Assembly (NCBI RefSeq): GCF_001421355.1
Contig: NZ_LMKC01000001.1
Coordinates: 62,001-126,000 of the forward strand
DNA: 64,000 bases
Source: Sphingomonas sp. Leaf9
GTDB lineage: Bacteria; Pseudomonadota; Alphaproteobacteria; Sphingomonadales; Sphingomonadaceae
Direction: 5' to 3'
The notes beneath the pieces are model-generated. The model was not told the DNA's origin and did no database searches. It saw nothing but the letters and a program-made list of their open reading frames with translations. Shown one piece after another: positions 26,388-35,279 of the stretch. Each line of letters starts with the position of its first letter. Position 1 is the first letter of the stretch. The translations under genes and the position numbers were made by a program.

Positions 26388-28036
26388 GCGAAGATGCGGC
26401 AATCCTGCTGATTGAGGATTCGGATACGCAGGCGCTGCAGCTGCGGCGGATGTTCGAGCGCGCGGGCTTTCGCATCGATCGGACGCGCGACGCCGAAACG
26501 GCCCTTGAGACGCTGAACCACAGCCGACCTGACCTGCTGGTCGTCGACTATCGCCTGCCGGGCATGAACGGTGACGAACTGGTCCGGATCGTTCGGCAGA
26601 CGGGGGCGACGCGCACGCTGCCGATCCTGATGCTGACTGGCGACGATGCTTCAGATGTCGAACGGCAGGGGCTCGACAGCGGGGCCAACGCCTATGTGCC
26701 GAAACGCGGCGGGGCCGAACTGATCTTGTCGCGCGTCCGCGCCCTGCTGCGACAGGTGCGGGCACGGCCGGTGGGCGATGGCCCGGCGGCATCGCTGCGC
26801 CAGGCCCGGCTGCTACTGCTGGCACCGCCCACCGATCCCACGGATCGGCTGGTCACACAGCTGGCGACCGAGGGTTATCAGGTCGTCCATGTCGCGGCGA
26901 TTTCCGATGCGATTGCGACGATCGACGACGACAGCGCCGACGGCATCCTCGTCGTGGAACCGATCGACACCCCCGGCTTTGGCCTGTCGGCCACGCTGGA
27001 TCGGCGCCGAACCGAACGGGCGAGCGGCATCGCGCTGGTCGCGCTGACCGAGGATGCCGAACCGGCGACGGTGCTGGCGGGGCTGGCCGCGGGTGCGGAT
27101 GATGTCGTGTCACGCGGGCAGGATGGCGACATGCTGCTCGTCCGGATCCGCGCGATCGTCCGCCGCAAGCTGGCGCGCGACGAGGAAGCGGCCGGCATCG
27201 CACGCGAACGGGCGCAGGCGATCGCGCTCGCACAAGCGCGCGCCGAAGCGGACTCGGCCGAACGCCTCGCCCGCGCCAACGACGAACTGGCCGGCGCGAA
27301 TGCCCTGCTGCGCGAAACGCAGGCGCAACTAATCCAGTCGGCCAAGATGGCGTCATTGGGCGAGCTGGTCGCCGGCATCGCGCACGAGATCAACAACCCG
27401 CTGGCGTTCATCCTCGCCCATCAGGCGACCGTCGAGCGCGCCGTCGCGACGGCCGCCAGCGCCGACGACGCGGCGCGCACCGCGTTGCTGGCCAAGGCGT
27501 CGGATCGGTTGCAGTCGATCCGCTCCGGCCTCACCCGCATTCAGGAGCTGGTCGTGAAGCTGCGCCGTTTCTCGCGACTGGACGATGGCGAGGTGTCGCT
27601 GATCGACATTCCCGATGCGATAGATGCGGTGCTGACGCTGCTCGCGCCGCGTCTGGGCACCGTGGAGGTCGTCCGCGACTATGGCCCGATACGGATGCTC
27701 GAATGTTCCGGCGCGCTGGTCAATCAGGTCGTGATGAACATCGTCGCCAACGCCGCCGACGCGGTCGACCCGGCAAGCGGGCGGATCGTCATCGCGACCG
27801 GCTCTGCCGACGGCATGTTCCGCATCCAGATTGACGACAACGGGCCGGGCATCCCCGACGACCGGCGCGAACGGGTGTTCGAACCGTTCTTCACCACCAA
27901 GGATGTCGGGGCAGGAACCGGCCTCGGCCTCGCCATCGCGTATGGCGTCGTGCGATCGCACGGCGGCACCATCGCCATCGACCGCGCCGCGCAGGGTGGC
28001 GCTTCCTTCACGATCCAGATACCAGAACGGCCGTAA
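26384..28036 (+). CDS. Hybrid histidine kinase with two N-terminal receiver-like domains
   Basis: This 550-residue soluble protein has receiver 1 at about 5-122, with acceptor Asp in LLVVDYRLPGMNG and lysine in YVPKRGG. A second, degenerate receiver-like domain (about 145-262) lacks a clear acceptor Asp at the usual place. A coiled coil (270-315) follows, then HisKA with His in GIAHEINNPLAF and an HATPase with DDNGPGIPDD and GTGLGLAIAYG. It has no membrane segment or sensory domain. It probably takes phosphate from the CheA-type kinase and adjusts its own activity. GTG 26384 overlaps the cheB stop. A WspR diguanylate cyclase would be expected at this position. Confidence 0.88.
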   Translation: MSEDAAILLIEDSDTQALQLRRMFERAGFRIDRTRDAETALETLNHSRPDLLVVDYRLPGMNGDELVRIVRQTGATRTLPILMLTGDDASDVERQGLDSGANAYVPKRGGAELILSRVRALLRQVRARPVGDGPAASLRQARLLLLAPPTDPTDRLVTQLATEGYQVVHVAAISDAIATIDDDSADGILVVEPIDTPGFGLSATLDRRRTERASGIALVALTEDAEPATVLAGLAAGADDVVSRGQDGDMLLVRIRAIVRRKLARDEEAAGIARERAQAIALAQARAEADSAERLARANDELAGANALLRETQAQLIQSAKMASLGELVAGIAHEINNPLAFILAHQATVERAVATAASADDAARTALLAKASDRLQSIRSGLTRIQELVVKLRRFSRLDDGEVSLIDIPDAIDAVLTLLAPRLGTVEVVRDYGPIRMLECSGALVNQVVMNIVANAADAVDPASGRIVIATGSADGMFRIQIDDNGPGIPDDRRERVFEPFFTTKDVGAGTGLGLAIAYGVVRSHGGTIAIDRAAQGGASFTIQIPERP

Positions 28037-29838
28037 TGGAAATGTCCGGTTCCCTGCCCCTGCTGCTGCTGGTCGATGACGAGCCCGAAATCCTCGTCGC
28101 GCTCGGAGATCTGCTGGAGGACCGCTATCGCATCCTGTCGACCGCCTCGCCGGTCGAGGCGCTGGAGCTGGTCCGGACCCATCCCGACATCGCCGTCATC
28201 GTGTCGGATCAACGGATGCCGGAACTGACCGGCAGCCAGTTCCTCGCCCGCGTCCGCAGCCAGACCAATGCGGAGGCGATCCTGCTGACCGGCTATGCCG
28301 ATCTGACGGCGGTAGTGACCGCGCTCAACGACGGGGCGATCAGCGGCTATGCGAACAAGCCGTGGGATGCCGAGGCCCTGATCGCGATGATCGCCGCCGC
28401 CGCCGACCGTTTCGCGTTGCGGCAGGCATTGGCGTTCGAACGTGCCGCCTTTCGCGCCCTTGCCGATGGGTCGGGCGATATCGTGACGATCCTCGATCGC
28501 GATGGCCAGGTGGTCCGCGGCACGGCGCAGCCAAAGGGTGTCGATCCCCGCGACCTCGCCATCGTTGGGCAGGATGACAGCGATAGCGAGGACCGGCAAT
28601 CGCCGCAGCCATCGGGCGATCGCTGGACGCACATCACCCGCATCCCGTTCGCCATCGGGACGCAGCGCTATCTGTTGAAGATCGAACGCGACGACACCGA
28701 CCGGCGGCTGTCCGAACGGCGTCACCACCAGTCGGAAAAGCTGGAGGCACTGGGCACCTTGTCCGGCGGGATCGCGCATGATTTCAACAATCTGCTGGCG
28801 GCGATCATTGGCAACCTCGAACTTGCCGAACGGCGGATCGACGATCGCGACCGGCTGCGGCGCTATCTGGGTGCGGCGACCGAGGCGGCCGGGCGCGGCA
28901 GTGCCATCACCCGCCGTCTGTTGAGCTTCAGTCGTCAGCGCGACCTCGCCGCCGAAATCTTTCGGCCCGACGACGTGATCCAGTCGATCGAGGAACTGAT
29001 CGTCCGCACCGCCGCCGGCCGCATCCGCGTAGCCTATGACTTTGCCGAGCCCGCCTGGGTGGTGCGGACGGATGTTGGGCAGTTTGAGCTGGCGATACTC
29101 AACCTAGCGATCAATGCGCGTGATGCGATGGAGGGCAGCGGGACGGTGCGGATCGGCACGGCGAATATCGCGGATGCCGCGGTGTTCCTGCCCGACTTTG
29201 CCGGACCGTTCGTCCGCATTTCGGTCAGCGATACCGGCAGCGGCATGGACAGCGCGGTACGCGAACGGGTGTTCGAACCGTTTTTCACGACCAAGGCGCA
29301 AGGGGCCGGGACGGGTCTCGGCCTGCCGATGGTCCGGGCAATGGCGCGGGCGGCCGGCGGCGACGTGACGATCGACAGCGAAGTCGGGCGCGGCACCAGC
29401 ATCCACCTATGGCTGCCCCGGATCGATGCCGGGCCGATCGCGGTCAGTCCGCCGGCAAGCGACCGGATCACCCCTCGCCGCCTGATGCTGGTGGAGGACG
29501 ATCCCGAAGTCCGTGCCGTTGTCGCCGCGCAGCTGGAGGCCGCCGGCCACAGCGTCGTCGTCCATGATTCGGCCACCCGCGCGGTCGCCGTGCTGGAGGC
29601 GGGCGAGCGGTTCGACATGGTGCTGACCGATTATGCCATGCCCGACATGTCGGGGATCGACGTAGCGGCCCGCGTGCGCGCCTGCTGCCCGGACACGCCG
29701 GTCCTGCTTATCACCGGGTTCGCCGAGATCGGCGACACGCAGATCGGCGTGCCGGTACTGACCAAGCCGTTCACCAGCGACCAGCTGCTCAGCGCGATCG
29801 CGCTGGCGACGGCTATTCCCGACAACGTATCCGGCTGA
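28036..29838 (+). CDS. Receiver-kinase-receiver hybrid histidine kinase
   Basis: This 600-residue soluble protein has an N-terminal receiver (about 8-125; VSDQRMPELTG, ending in NKPWDAE like RpfG/HupR-type receivers). A poorly defined PAS-sized region (135-220) follows. HisKA has its His in [13 protein letters not shown]. The HATPase shows NLAINARDAM, DTGSGMD and GTGLGLPMVRAM. The C-terminal receiver (about 480-600) has LTDYAMPDMSG. The start overlaps the previous stop by one base (TAATG). It is the last gene of the run. The final 26 bases overlap a convergent lipoprotein gene. No DNA-binding or GGDEF output domain is encoded, so the final target lies elsewhere. Confidence 0.88.
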   Translation: MEMSGSLPLLLLVDDEPEILVALGDLLEDRYRILSTASPVEALELVRTHPDIAVIVSDQRMPELTGSQFLARVRSQTNAEAILLTGYADLTAVVTALNDGAISGYANKPWDAEALIAMIAAAADRFALRQALAFERAAFRALADGSGDIVTILDRDGQVVRGTAQPKGVDPRDLAIVGQDDSDSEDRQSPQPSGDRWTHITRIPFAIGTQRYLLKIERDDTDRRLSERRHHQSEKLEALGTLSGGIAHDFNNLLAAIIGNLELAERRIDDRDRLRRYLGAATEAAGRGSAITRRLLSFSRQRDLAAEIFRPDDVIQSIEELIVRTAAGRIRVAYDFAEPAWVVRTDVGQFELAILNLAINARDAMEGSGTVRIGTANIADAAVFLPDFAGPFVRISVSDTGSGMDSAVRERVFEPFFTTKAQGAGTGLGLPMVRAMARAAGGDVTIDSEVGRGTSIHLWLPRIDAGPIAVSPPASDRITPRRLMLVEDDPEVRAVVAAQLEAAGHSVVVHDSATRAVAVLEAGERFDMVLTDYAMPDMSGIDVAARVRACCPDTPVLLITGFAEIGDTQIGVPVLTKPFTSDQLLSAIALATAIPDNVSG

Positions 29839-30574
29839 ACGGCTGTCCATCGGTGACGATCGTCAGGCGATCGCCCGCGACCCGCAACGTCTGCGTCGTG
29901 GTCCAGCGCTGGCCCTCGCCCTCATAGTCGGCGGTGATCCGGACCTGCTCGGTACCGAGCGGTTCGACGCGCTTCACCGTGCCGACGCTCTCGTGAAACC
30001 ATAATTCCCCCGGCGCGACCCGTACCCCTTCGATCGAAGCTGCCGGGCGGGCACAGGCGGCGGCATCGCGGTTCCACTGGCCGACGAACCGCGCCGGAAT
30101 GGTACTGGGCGCAGCGGTCGCCTCACCCGGTGGCGGCGAGGGTTTGCCGACGAAGCCGCAGCCGCGCACGGTGCGCGCGTCGATGGTCAGCGTCGCGGTA
30201 AAATCGCGCGGCGCACCCGACATATCGTCCTCGCATGGCGCGCGAACCACCCGCAGGCGGACGCCCTGCCCCGCATCCCATTCTCGCGCATCGGCGCTGG
30301 CCCGGCGCGCGACCACCGCCAAGCGCCGCATGGGGACATCGACACCGCTCAGCGTCAGCACGTCACCAGCGATGCCGACCGAGTAAAAGGGTTCGTTGGT
30401 CGTGACCGTCAGCCGCTCGGGCACCGAACTGGCGACGGTGGTGGCTATCGGCGGCGTCGCGGAGGGAGACGGCGTAGGCGACGCGATCGGATCCGCCGGG
30501 GCTGTCCCTCCCCCGTTACAGCCCGCCAGCAACAGCAGGCCCAGCGCCGATGCCCACCGGTCAGCGCGGGGCAT
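29813..30574 (-). CDS. Predicted outer-membrane lipoprotein of unknown function
   Basis: This protein of about 253 residues has a lipoprotein signal with lipobox LLLAGC, then a Pro/Ser/Thr-rich linker. A domain resembling COG3650-type proteins follows, with EPFYSVGIAGDVLTLSG, CEDDMSG and TVRGCGF. A second part (RFVGQWNRDAAAC onward) contains more conserved Cys. I prefer ATG 30574 because the peptide then begins MPRADRW directly ahead of the hydrophobic segment and GGGACGGG precedes it; ATG 30592 is also open. It overlaps the upstream L,D-transpeptidase gene, suggesting one transcript and a cell-envelope role. The exact function is unknown. Confidence 0.75.
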   Translation of the reverse strand: MPRADRWASALGLLLLAGCNGGGTAPADPIASPTPSPSATPPIATTVASSVPERLTVTTNEPFYSVGIAGDVLTLSGVDVPMRRLAVVARRASADAREWDAGQGVRLRVVRAPCEDDMSGAPRDFTATLTIDARTVRGCGFVGKPSPPPGEATAAPSTIPARFVGQWNRDAAACARPAASIEGVRVAPGELWFHESVGTVKRVEPLGTEQVRITADYEGEGQRWTTTQTLRVAGDRLTIVTDGQPFSRIRCRE

Positions 30575-31175
30575 TGCGGCCCGTCCCGGCACTCACCCGA
30601 TCGTCGCGGCTGGCCAGCGTCCCGATCACGTCCACCGACAGCTGCGGCGTGGTATCGGCCGGTCGATAGGCGGGAAACGCGATGACATCGTTCACCACCG
30701 CCACCTGTCCGCCAAGCTGCGTCGCTTCGAACAGCTGGCGCGCGAACGCGGTCGGTATCCGGATGCAGCCATGCGACGCCGGAAATCCGGGCAGGTTGCC
30801 GGCATGGAGCGCCACCCCGTCCCAGGTCAGCCGCTGCATGAACGGCATCGGTGCATTGTTATATAGGTTCGATCGGTGGAACGGGCGCTTCTGCAGGATG
30901 GTGTATTCGCCGATCGGCGTCATCTTGCCCGGCTTGCCGGTGGAGACCGTTGTCGCACCGATCAACCGGTCACCGCGATAGACGAACGCCATCTGCATCG
31001 GCACGCTCACAACGATGCTGACCGGTCCCGGCAATGCCGGATCATCGGCCCAGCGATGGTCGCCCGGCCGCATCGCCACCGCCGCCCGTTCGACCGCGAG
31101 CGCCGCCGGCGCCTGTGCCATCGCGGGGAGCGGCAGGATCACCAGCAACGGACAAAGGCGCAGCAGAACCGTCAT
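30561..31175 (-). CDS. L,D-transpeptidase (YkuD domain)
   Basis: This 204-residue periplasmic enzyme cross-links or anchors peptidoglycan by L,D-transpeptidation. The signal peptide ends PLPAMAQA. The YkuD catalytic motif is HAGNLPGFPASHGCIRIP with the nucleophilic Cys in SHGCIR. TPIGEYTILQKRPFH is the usual mid-domain block. ATG 31175 was chosen because it immediately begins the signal peptide; the longer frame upstream is antisense to the divergent gene. It is co-oriented and overlapping with the lipoprotein gene downstream. Confidence 0.9.
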   Translation of the reverse strand: MTVLLRLCPLLVILPLPAMAQAPAALAVERAAVAMRPGDHRWADDPALPGPVSIVVSVPMQMAFVYRGDRLIGATTVSTGKPGKMTPIGEYTILQKRPFHRSNLYNNAPMPFMQRLTWDGVALHAGNLPGFPASHGCIRIPTAFARQLFEATQLGGQVAVVNDVIAFPAYRPADTTPQLSVDVIGTLASRDDRVSAGTGRNAPR

Positions 31176-31350
31176 GCCGCCACTATCCCGCAGCGCGCGG
31201 CGAATGGCAAATTTCGCGGTAACCATAGCTGCCAGAGTCGACCGTCCGTTCCATCCGCGCGACAAGCGGCGGAACGCTTGCACATGTGTTAATTGAATGG
31301 AAGGCGGTTCGCCCGTATCTCTAACCCTCAACAATTTGGCGAGGATTTGG

Positions 31351-32058
31351 ATGCGGGACGAAGCAGTTCGATCGCGGCGAGCGGTGCTGAAAGCGGCAGG
31401 CGGATTGGCCGGTGCCGTACTCGCACAGGGCTGCACGACGAATTCGATCGTGCCCATCGCGCAAAACGCCCCCATCGTACCGCCGCAGCATCGCTTTGCC
31501 TCGGCACCCGTGCCGGCCGCTCCGGTGAAGCAGATGCGTGCACCTGCGACGGTCAATCCGCGGCTGTTCGAACGCGCGCTGGCGTCGATGGACCGCCATT
31601 CGGGACGGATCGCGCGTACCGACCGTATCGCCATCGCCGACTTCGCGGTCGATTCTGCCCATCCCCGGTTCCAGTTCATCGACATGCACAGCGGCGTCGT
31701 GTCGGCGATGCGCGTCGCGCACGGCAGCGGATCGGACCCGGCGCATTGCGGATCGTTGACCCGATTCAGCAACGTGCCCGATTCCAATGCCACGTCGGAA
31801 GGCGCGTTCATCACCGACAATTATTATGTCGGCAAGCATGGCCGGTCGCAGCGGCTGGTCGGGCTGGACCACACGAACGACAACGCCCTGATGCGTGCGA
31901 TCGTCGTCCATGGCGCATGGTACGCCAATCCGGAAATGATCGCGCAGCACGGCAAGCTGGGCCGTAGCCAAGGGTGCTTCGCGGTGGCCGAGGGCGATCT
32001 GGCGCGCGTGTTCGACCTGCTCGGCGAAGGCCGGATGATCTACGCCGCCAAGGTTTGA
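31351..32058 (+). CDS. L,D-transpeptidase catalytic-domain lipoprotein (YkuD_2 type)
   Basis: This protein of about 235 residues has an unusual signal: SRRAVLKAAGGLAGAVLAQGC combines twin arginines with a lipobox Cys, suggesting a Tat-exported lipoprotein. The YkuD_2 domain covers about 70-235, with VVHGAWYANPEM and the active-site Cys in GRSQGCFAV. ATG 31351 follows GAGGATTTGG; ATG 31297 is possible but less convincing. It is divergent from the YkuD enzyme above, so two different transpeptidase families share one 175-base intergenic region. A large inverted repeat follows and may end the transcript. Confidence 0.86.
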   Translation: MRDEAVRSRRAVLKAAGGLAGAVLAQGCTTNSIVPIAQNAPIVPPQHRFASAPVPAAPVKQMRAPATVNPRLFERALASMDRHSGRIARTDRIAIADFAVDSAHPRFQFIDMHSGVVSAMRVAHGSGSDPAHCGSLTRFSNVPDSNATSEGAFITDNYYVGKHGRSQRLVGLDHTNDNALMRAIVVHGAWYANPEMIAQHGKLGRSQGCFAVAEGDLARVFDLLGEGRMIYAAKV

Positions 32059-32081
32059 CGGGTAGACACCATGCCCCAAGC

Positions 32082-32164
32082 GTCACCCCAGACTTGATCC
32101 GGGGTACCGCTTTTTAACCGGCAACTGAAGAAGAAGCGGGACCCCGGATCAAGTCCGGGGTGAC
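32082..32164. repeat. Large inverted repeat (REP-like, 29-base arms)
   Basis: Positions 32082-32110 and 32136-32164 are inverted copies matching at 27 of 29 bases. Both arms carry the GTCACCCC...CCGGGGT pattern also seen singly at 918-944. The loop begins with TTTTTAA. It lies between the L,D-transpeptidase stop and nadE, where it could end transcription from either side. Such palindromes are commonly dispersed in sphingomonad genomes. Confidence 0.7.
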
Positions 32165-32268
32165 GGGTTGGGTGCTGAGGCGGTACGCCATTGCCAACCC
32201 CTGCCCTTTCGGCGTGGTCCTGCACGACGATCCTTGTTGGGCGCGGTGAGGGTCCTTAGGGTGCGGCC

Positions 32269-34323
32269 ATGACCACGCACCCGTTCCATTCGATCCACAC
32301 CCACGGCCTGCTGCGCGTCGGGGCCTGCACTCCGCCCGCGCATGTCGGCGACCCCGCCGCCGGGGGCCGTGCCGCGATCGAGCTTGCACGTCAGGGGCAT
32401 GAGGCGGGCGCCGACCTGCTGGTCTTTCCCGAACTGAACCTCACTTCCTACGCGATCGACGATCTGCACCTGCAGGACGCGCTGTGCGATGCGACCGAAG
32501 CGGCGCTGGCGGCGGTGATCGTGGCCAGCGCCGATCTGCGCCCGGTGCTGTTGCTGGGGGCCGCGCTGCGGCGCAACGGGCGGCTCTACAACTGCGCGGT
32601 GGCGGTATCGTGCGGACGCATCCTCGGCGTCGTGCCCAAGACCTATCTGCCCAATTACCGCGAATATTATGAGAAGCGCTGGTTCGCGCCCGGCGTCGGG
32701 CTGACCGGCCTGACCATGGCGTTGTGCGGACAGACGGTGCCGTTCGGGACCGACCTGCTGTTTGCCGCCGATACCCTGCCCGACTTCGTGTTCCATGCCG
32801 AGATTTGCGAGGATTTCTGGTCGCCGCTGCCCCCGTCGACCGCCGGGGCGATGGCCGGGGCGCTGGTGCTGTGCAACCTGTCGGCGTCGAACATCGTGAT
32901 CGGCAAGGCGCGCGACCGCGAGATGTTGTGCGCGTCGCAATCGGCGCGCACCGTGTCCGCCTATATCTATGCCGCGGCGGGCATCGGCGAGAGTACGACC
33001 GACCTGTCATGGGACGGCCAGGGGTCGGTGCACGAACTGGGCGAATTGCTGGTCCAGTCCGACCGGTTCGACCAGTCCGCCGGCATCGCCTTTGCCGATA
33101 TCGATCTGGCGCGGCTGCGGCTAGAGCGGATGCGTACCGGCACGTTCAACGACTGCGCAGCGGCCAGCAGCCATCCGGAGACGCGGTTCCGCCGGATCGG
33201 GTTCGACCATGCCCCGGCGGAGGGCGATATCGGCCTGCGGCGTGCCGTACGCCGCTATCCCTTCGTCCCCAACACGCCCGAGCGGCTGGACGATGACTGC
33301 TACGAAGCGTTCAACATTCAGGTCGAAGCCTTACGCAAGCGGCTGGTCGCGTCGGGTACGAAGCGGCTGGTGATCGGCGTGTCGGGCGGGCTTGATTCCA
33401 CCCATGCACTGATCGTGGCGGCCAAGGCGTTCGACCGGCTGGAGCGGCCGCGCACCGACATATTGGGCTTCACCATGCCCGGCTTCGCGACCGGCGAGGC
33501 GACCAAGGGCAATGCGTGGAAGCTGATGCGCGCGCTCGGCATCACCAGCGACGAGATCGATATCCGCCCCGCCGCGCGGCAGATGCTGGGCGATATTGGC
33601 CACCCCTTTGCCAGCGGCGAACCGGTCTATGACGTAACGTTCGAAAATGTGCAGGCCGGGCTGCGCACCGATTACCTGTTCCGGTTGGCGAACCAGCGCG
33701 AGGCGCTGGTCCTGGGCACCGGCGACCTGTCCGAACTGGCGCTGGGCTGGTGCACTTATGGCGTCGGCGACCATATGAGCCATTATGGCGTCAATGCCGG
33801 CGTGCCCAAGACGCTGATCCAGTACCTTATCCGCTGGACGATCCACACCGATCAGTTCGACCGCGACACCGACGCGGTGCTCGACGCGATCCTGAACACC
33901 GAAATTTCGCCCGAGTTGGTGCCTGCCGACGCCGATGGCCGGATGCAGAGCACGGAGGATCGCGTCGGCCCCTATGCGCTGAACGATTTTTTCCTCCACC
34001 ATATCGTCCGCTACGGGCAGCGGCCGTCGAAGGTCGCGTTCCTGTGCTGGCACGCATGGCGCGATGCCGCCGCCGGGCGCTGGCCGATCGATTTTCCGGA
34101 AGCGGCGAAGGGCAGCTACGACCTGCCGACCATCGCCAAATGGCTGGAGAAGTTCCTGTGGCGCTTCTTCCAGACCAGCCAGTTCAAGCGGTCGGCACTG
34201 CCCAACGGGCCGAAGGTATCGGCCGGCGGCGCGCTGTCACCGCGCGGCGACTGGCGCGCGCCATCGGACGGGGTGGCGACGGCGTGGGTCGAGGAATTGC
34301 GCGCAGGGCTGCCGCCGCTCTAA
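32269..34323 (+). CDS. nadE: Glutamine-dependent NAD+ synthetase
   Basis: This 684-residue enzyme performs the last step of NAD biosynthesis, amidating deamido-NAD with ammonia from glutamine. The N-terminal nitrilase-type glutaminase domain (about 10-290) shows the Glu-Lys-Cys triad in FPELNLTSY, VPKTYLPNY and AEICEDFW. The C-terminal synthetase domain has the ATP P-loop VSGGLDSTHAL and GTGDLSELALGW. Length fits the two-domain class. ATG 32269 starts MTTHPFHSIHTHG. Its stop overlaps the convergent MpaB-like gene by three bases. Confidence 0.96.
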   Translation: MTTHPFHSIHTHGLLRVGACTPPAHVGDPAAGGRAAIELARQGHEAGADLLVFPELNLTSYAIDDLHLQDALCDATEAALAAVIVASADLRPVLLLGAALRRNGRLYNCAVAVSCGRILGVVPKTYLPNYREYYEKRWFAPGVGLTGLTMALCGQTVPFGTDLLFAADTLPDFVFHAEICEDFWSPLPPSTAGAMAGALVLCNLSASNIVIGKARDREMLCASQSARTVSAYIYAAAGIGESTTDLSWDGQGSVHELGELLVQSDRFDQSAGIAFADIDLARLRLERMRTGTFNDCAAASSHPETRFRRIGFDHAPAEGDIGLRRAVRRYPFVPNTPERLDDDCYEAFNIQVEALRKRLVASGTKRLVIGVSGGLDSTHALIVAAKAFDRLERPRTDILGFTMPGFATGEATKGNAWKLMRALGITSDEIDIRPAARQMLGDIGHPFASGEPVYDVTFENVQAGLRTDYLFRLANQREALVLGTGDLSELALGWCTYGVGDHMSHYGVNAGVPKTLIQYLIRWTIHTDQFDRDTDAVLDAILNTEISPELVPADADGRMQSTEDRVGPYALNDFFLHHIVRYGQRPSKVAFLCWHAWRDAAAGRWPIDFPEAAKGSYDLPTIAKWLEKFLWRFFQTSQFKRSALPNGPKVSAGGALSPRGDWRAPSDGVATAWVEELRAGLPPL

Positions 34324-35180
34324 CGCTGCGCCCGTGCCGTCTTTTCCGACGCTGATCCGTTTAAGGCCCAGCGCAGCATCCGCGCCATGCCCTGCGCCCC
34401 GGCGCGGACGCCCAGCGGCGCGGTGCTGCGCAGTTCCAGCATCGCCCGCGCCCAAGGCGGCAGCAGGTCGATCGCCGCCGCGGTATTGAGCGCGCCGAAC
34501 CCTTTCAAGAACGGGTTCGGCAACGGTTGCTGCAGCAGCGCGTCCCGCACCGTCCGGGTCCGATGGTCGCAGCACAACTCGCCGCGCACCTTCAGCAGCC
34601 ACGCGTCCACCGCCGCGCGGCTATCGGACACGTCGCGCGCGCCCAGCCGCTCGGCCACGACGACATTCTCCGCGAAATAGCGGTCCTGATCGGCGCGCGA
34701 CAGGTGCGGATCGCGGTAACGCAGATAGGCGCGCAGGAACGAGTCCGTCTCGGCGACATGGACCCAGGTCAGCAGGTGCGGATCATTGGCGTCATAGGGC
34801 GTGCCGTCAGGCAGCACCCCGTGCACCCGGTCGTGGATGTGCCGGACATGATCGATCAGCCGCCCGGCCTCCGCTGTGCCGCCATAGGTGGTGCCGGCGA
34901 TGAACTGCGCGGTGCGTTTCAGCCGCCCCAGCATATCGCGGCGGAAATTGCTGTGGTCCCACACCCCAGCCAAGGCCGCTGGATGCAGCATCTGCATCAG
35001 CAGCGCCGTCGTGCCGCCGATCATCATCGACGAAAAATCGCCATGTACCCGCCAGCTGACCGATCCCGGCCCGAACAGACCGTCATCGCCCGGTGGCCGC
35101 CGAAGGTCGATCGCGCCGTCGCCAGCCCCGGTCAGCCCACGGACTTGGCGAGCAATAGTCTGTCGCAGGGGGTTCATCAT
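34320..35180 (-). CDS. MpaB-like oxygenase family protein (DUF2236)
   Basis: This 286-residue protein has DUF2236 family blocks: GDFSSMMIGGTTALLMQMLHP near residue 50, TTYGGTAEAGRLIDHVRHIH, LLTWVHVAETDSFL and ERLGARDV. Conserved His and Arg residues suggest a heme or iron site. Related proteins include the latex-clearing protein and fungal MpaB, but the bacterial substrate is unknown. The start is ATG 35180 or 35177. It is convergent with nadE and divergent from the LOV kinase, so no functional partner is indicated. Confidence 0.82.
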   Translation of the reverse strand: MMNPLRQTIARQVRGLTGAGDGAIDLRRPPGDDGLFGPGSVSWRVHGDFSSMMIGGTTALLMQMLHPAALAGVWDHSNFRRDMLGRLKRTAQFIAGTTYGGTAEAGRLIDHVRHIHDRVHGVLPDGTPYDANDPHLLTWVHVAETDSFLRAYLRYRDPHLSRADQDRYFAENVVVAERLGARDVSDSRAAVDAWLLKVRGELCCDHRTRTVRDALLQQPLPNPFLKGFGALNTAAAIDLLPPWARAMLELRSTAPLGVRAGAQGMARMLRWALNGSASEKTARAQR

Positions 35181-35279
35181 GCAGGAACGATCGTAGCGCG
35201 CGGCCGGGTCCGATCGTTACGGAACCAAATCGCTCGTTCGCGACCTTTGTCGAACGTCCTCGAACCGACAGGCCTGCCG

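Noticed and set aside
35221..35260. GGAAC ahead of the LOV kinase as a general-stress EcfG promoter
   Set aside because: No CGTT-type -10 lies 16-17 bases downstream; the only CGTT is nine bases away.
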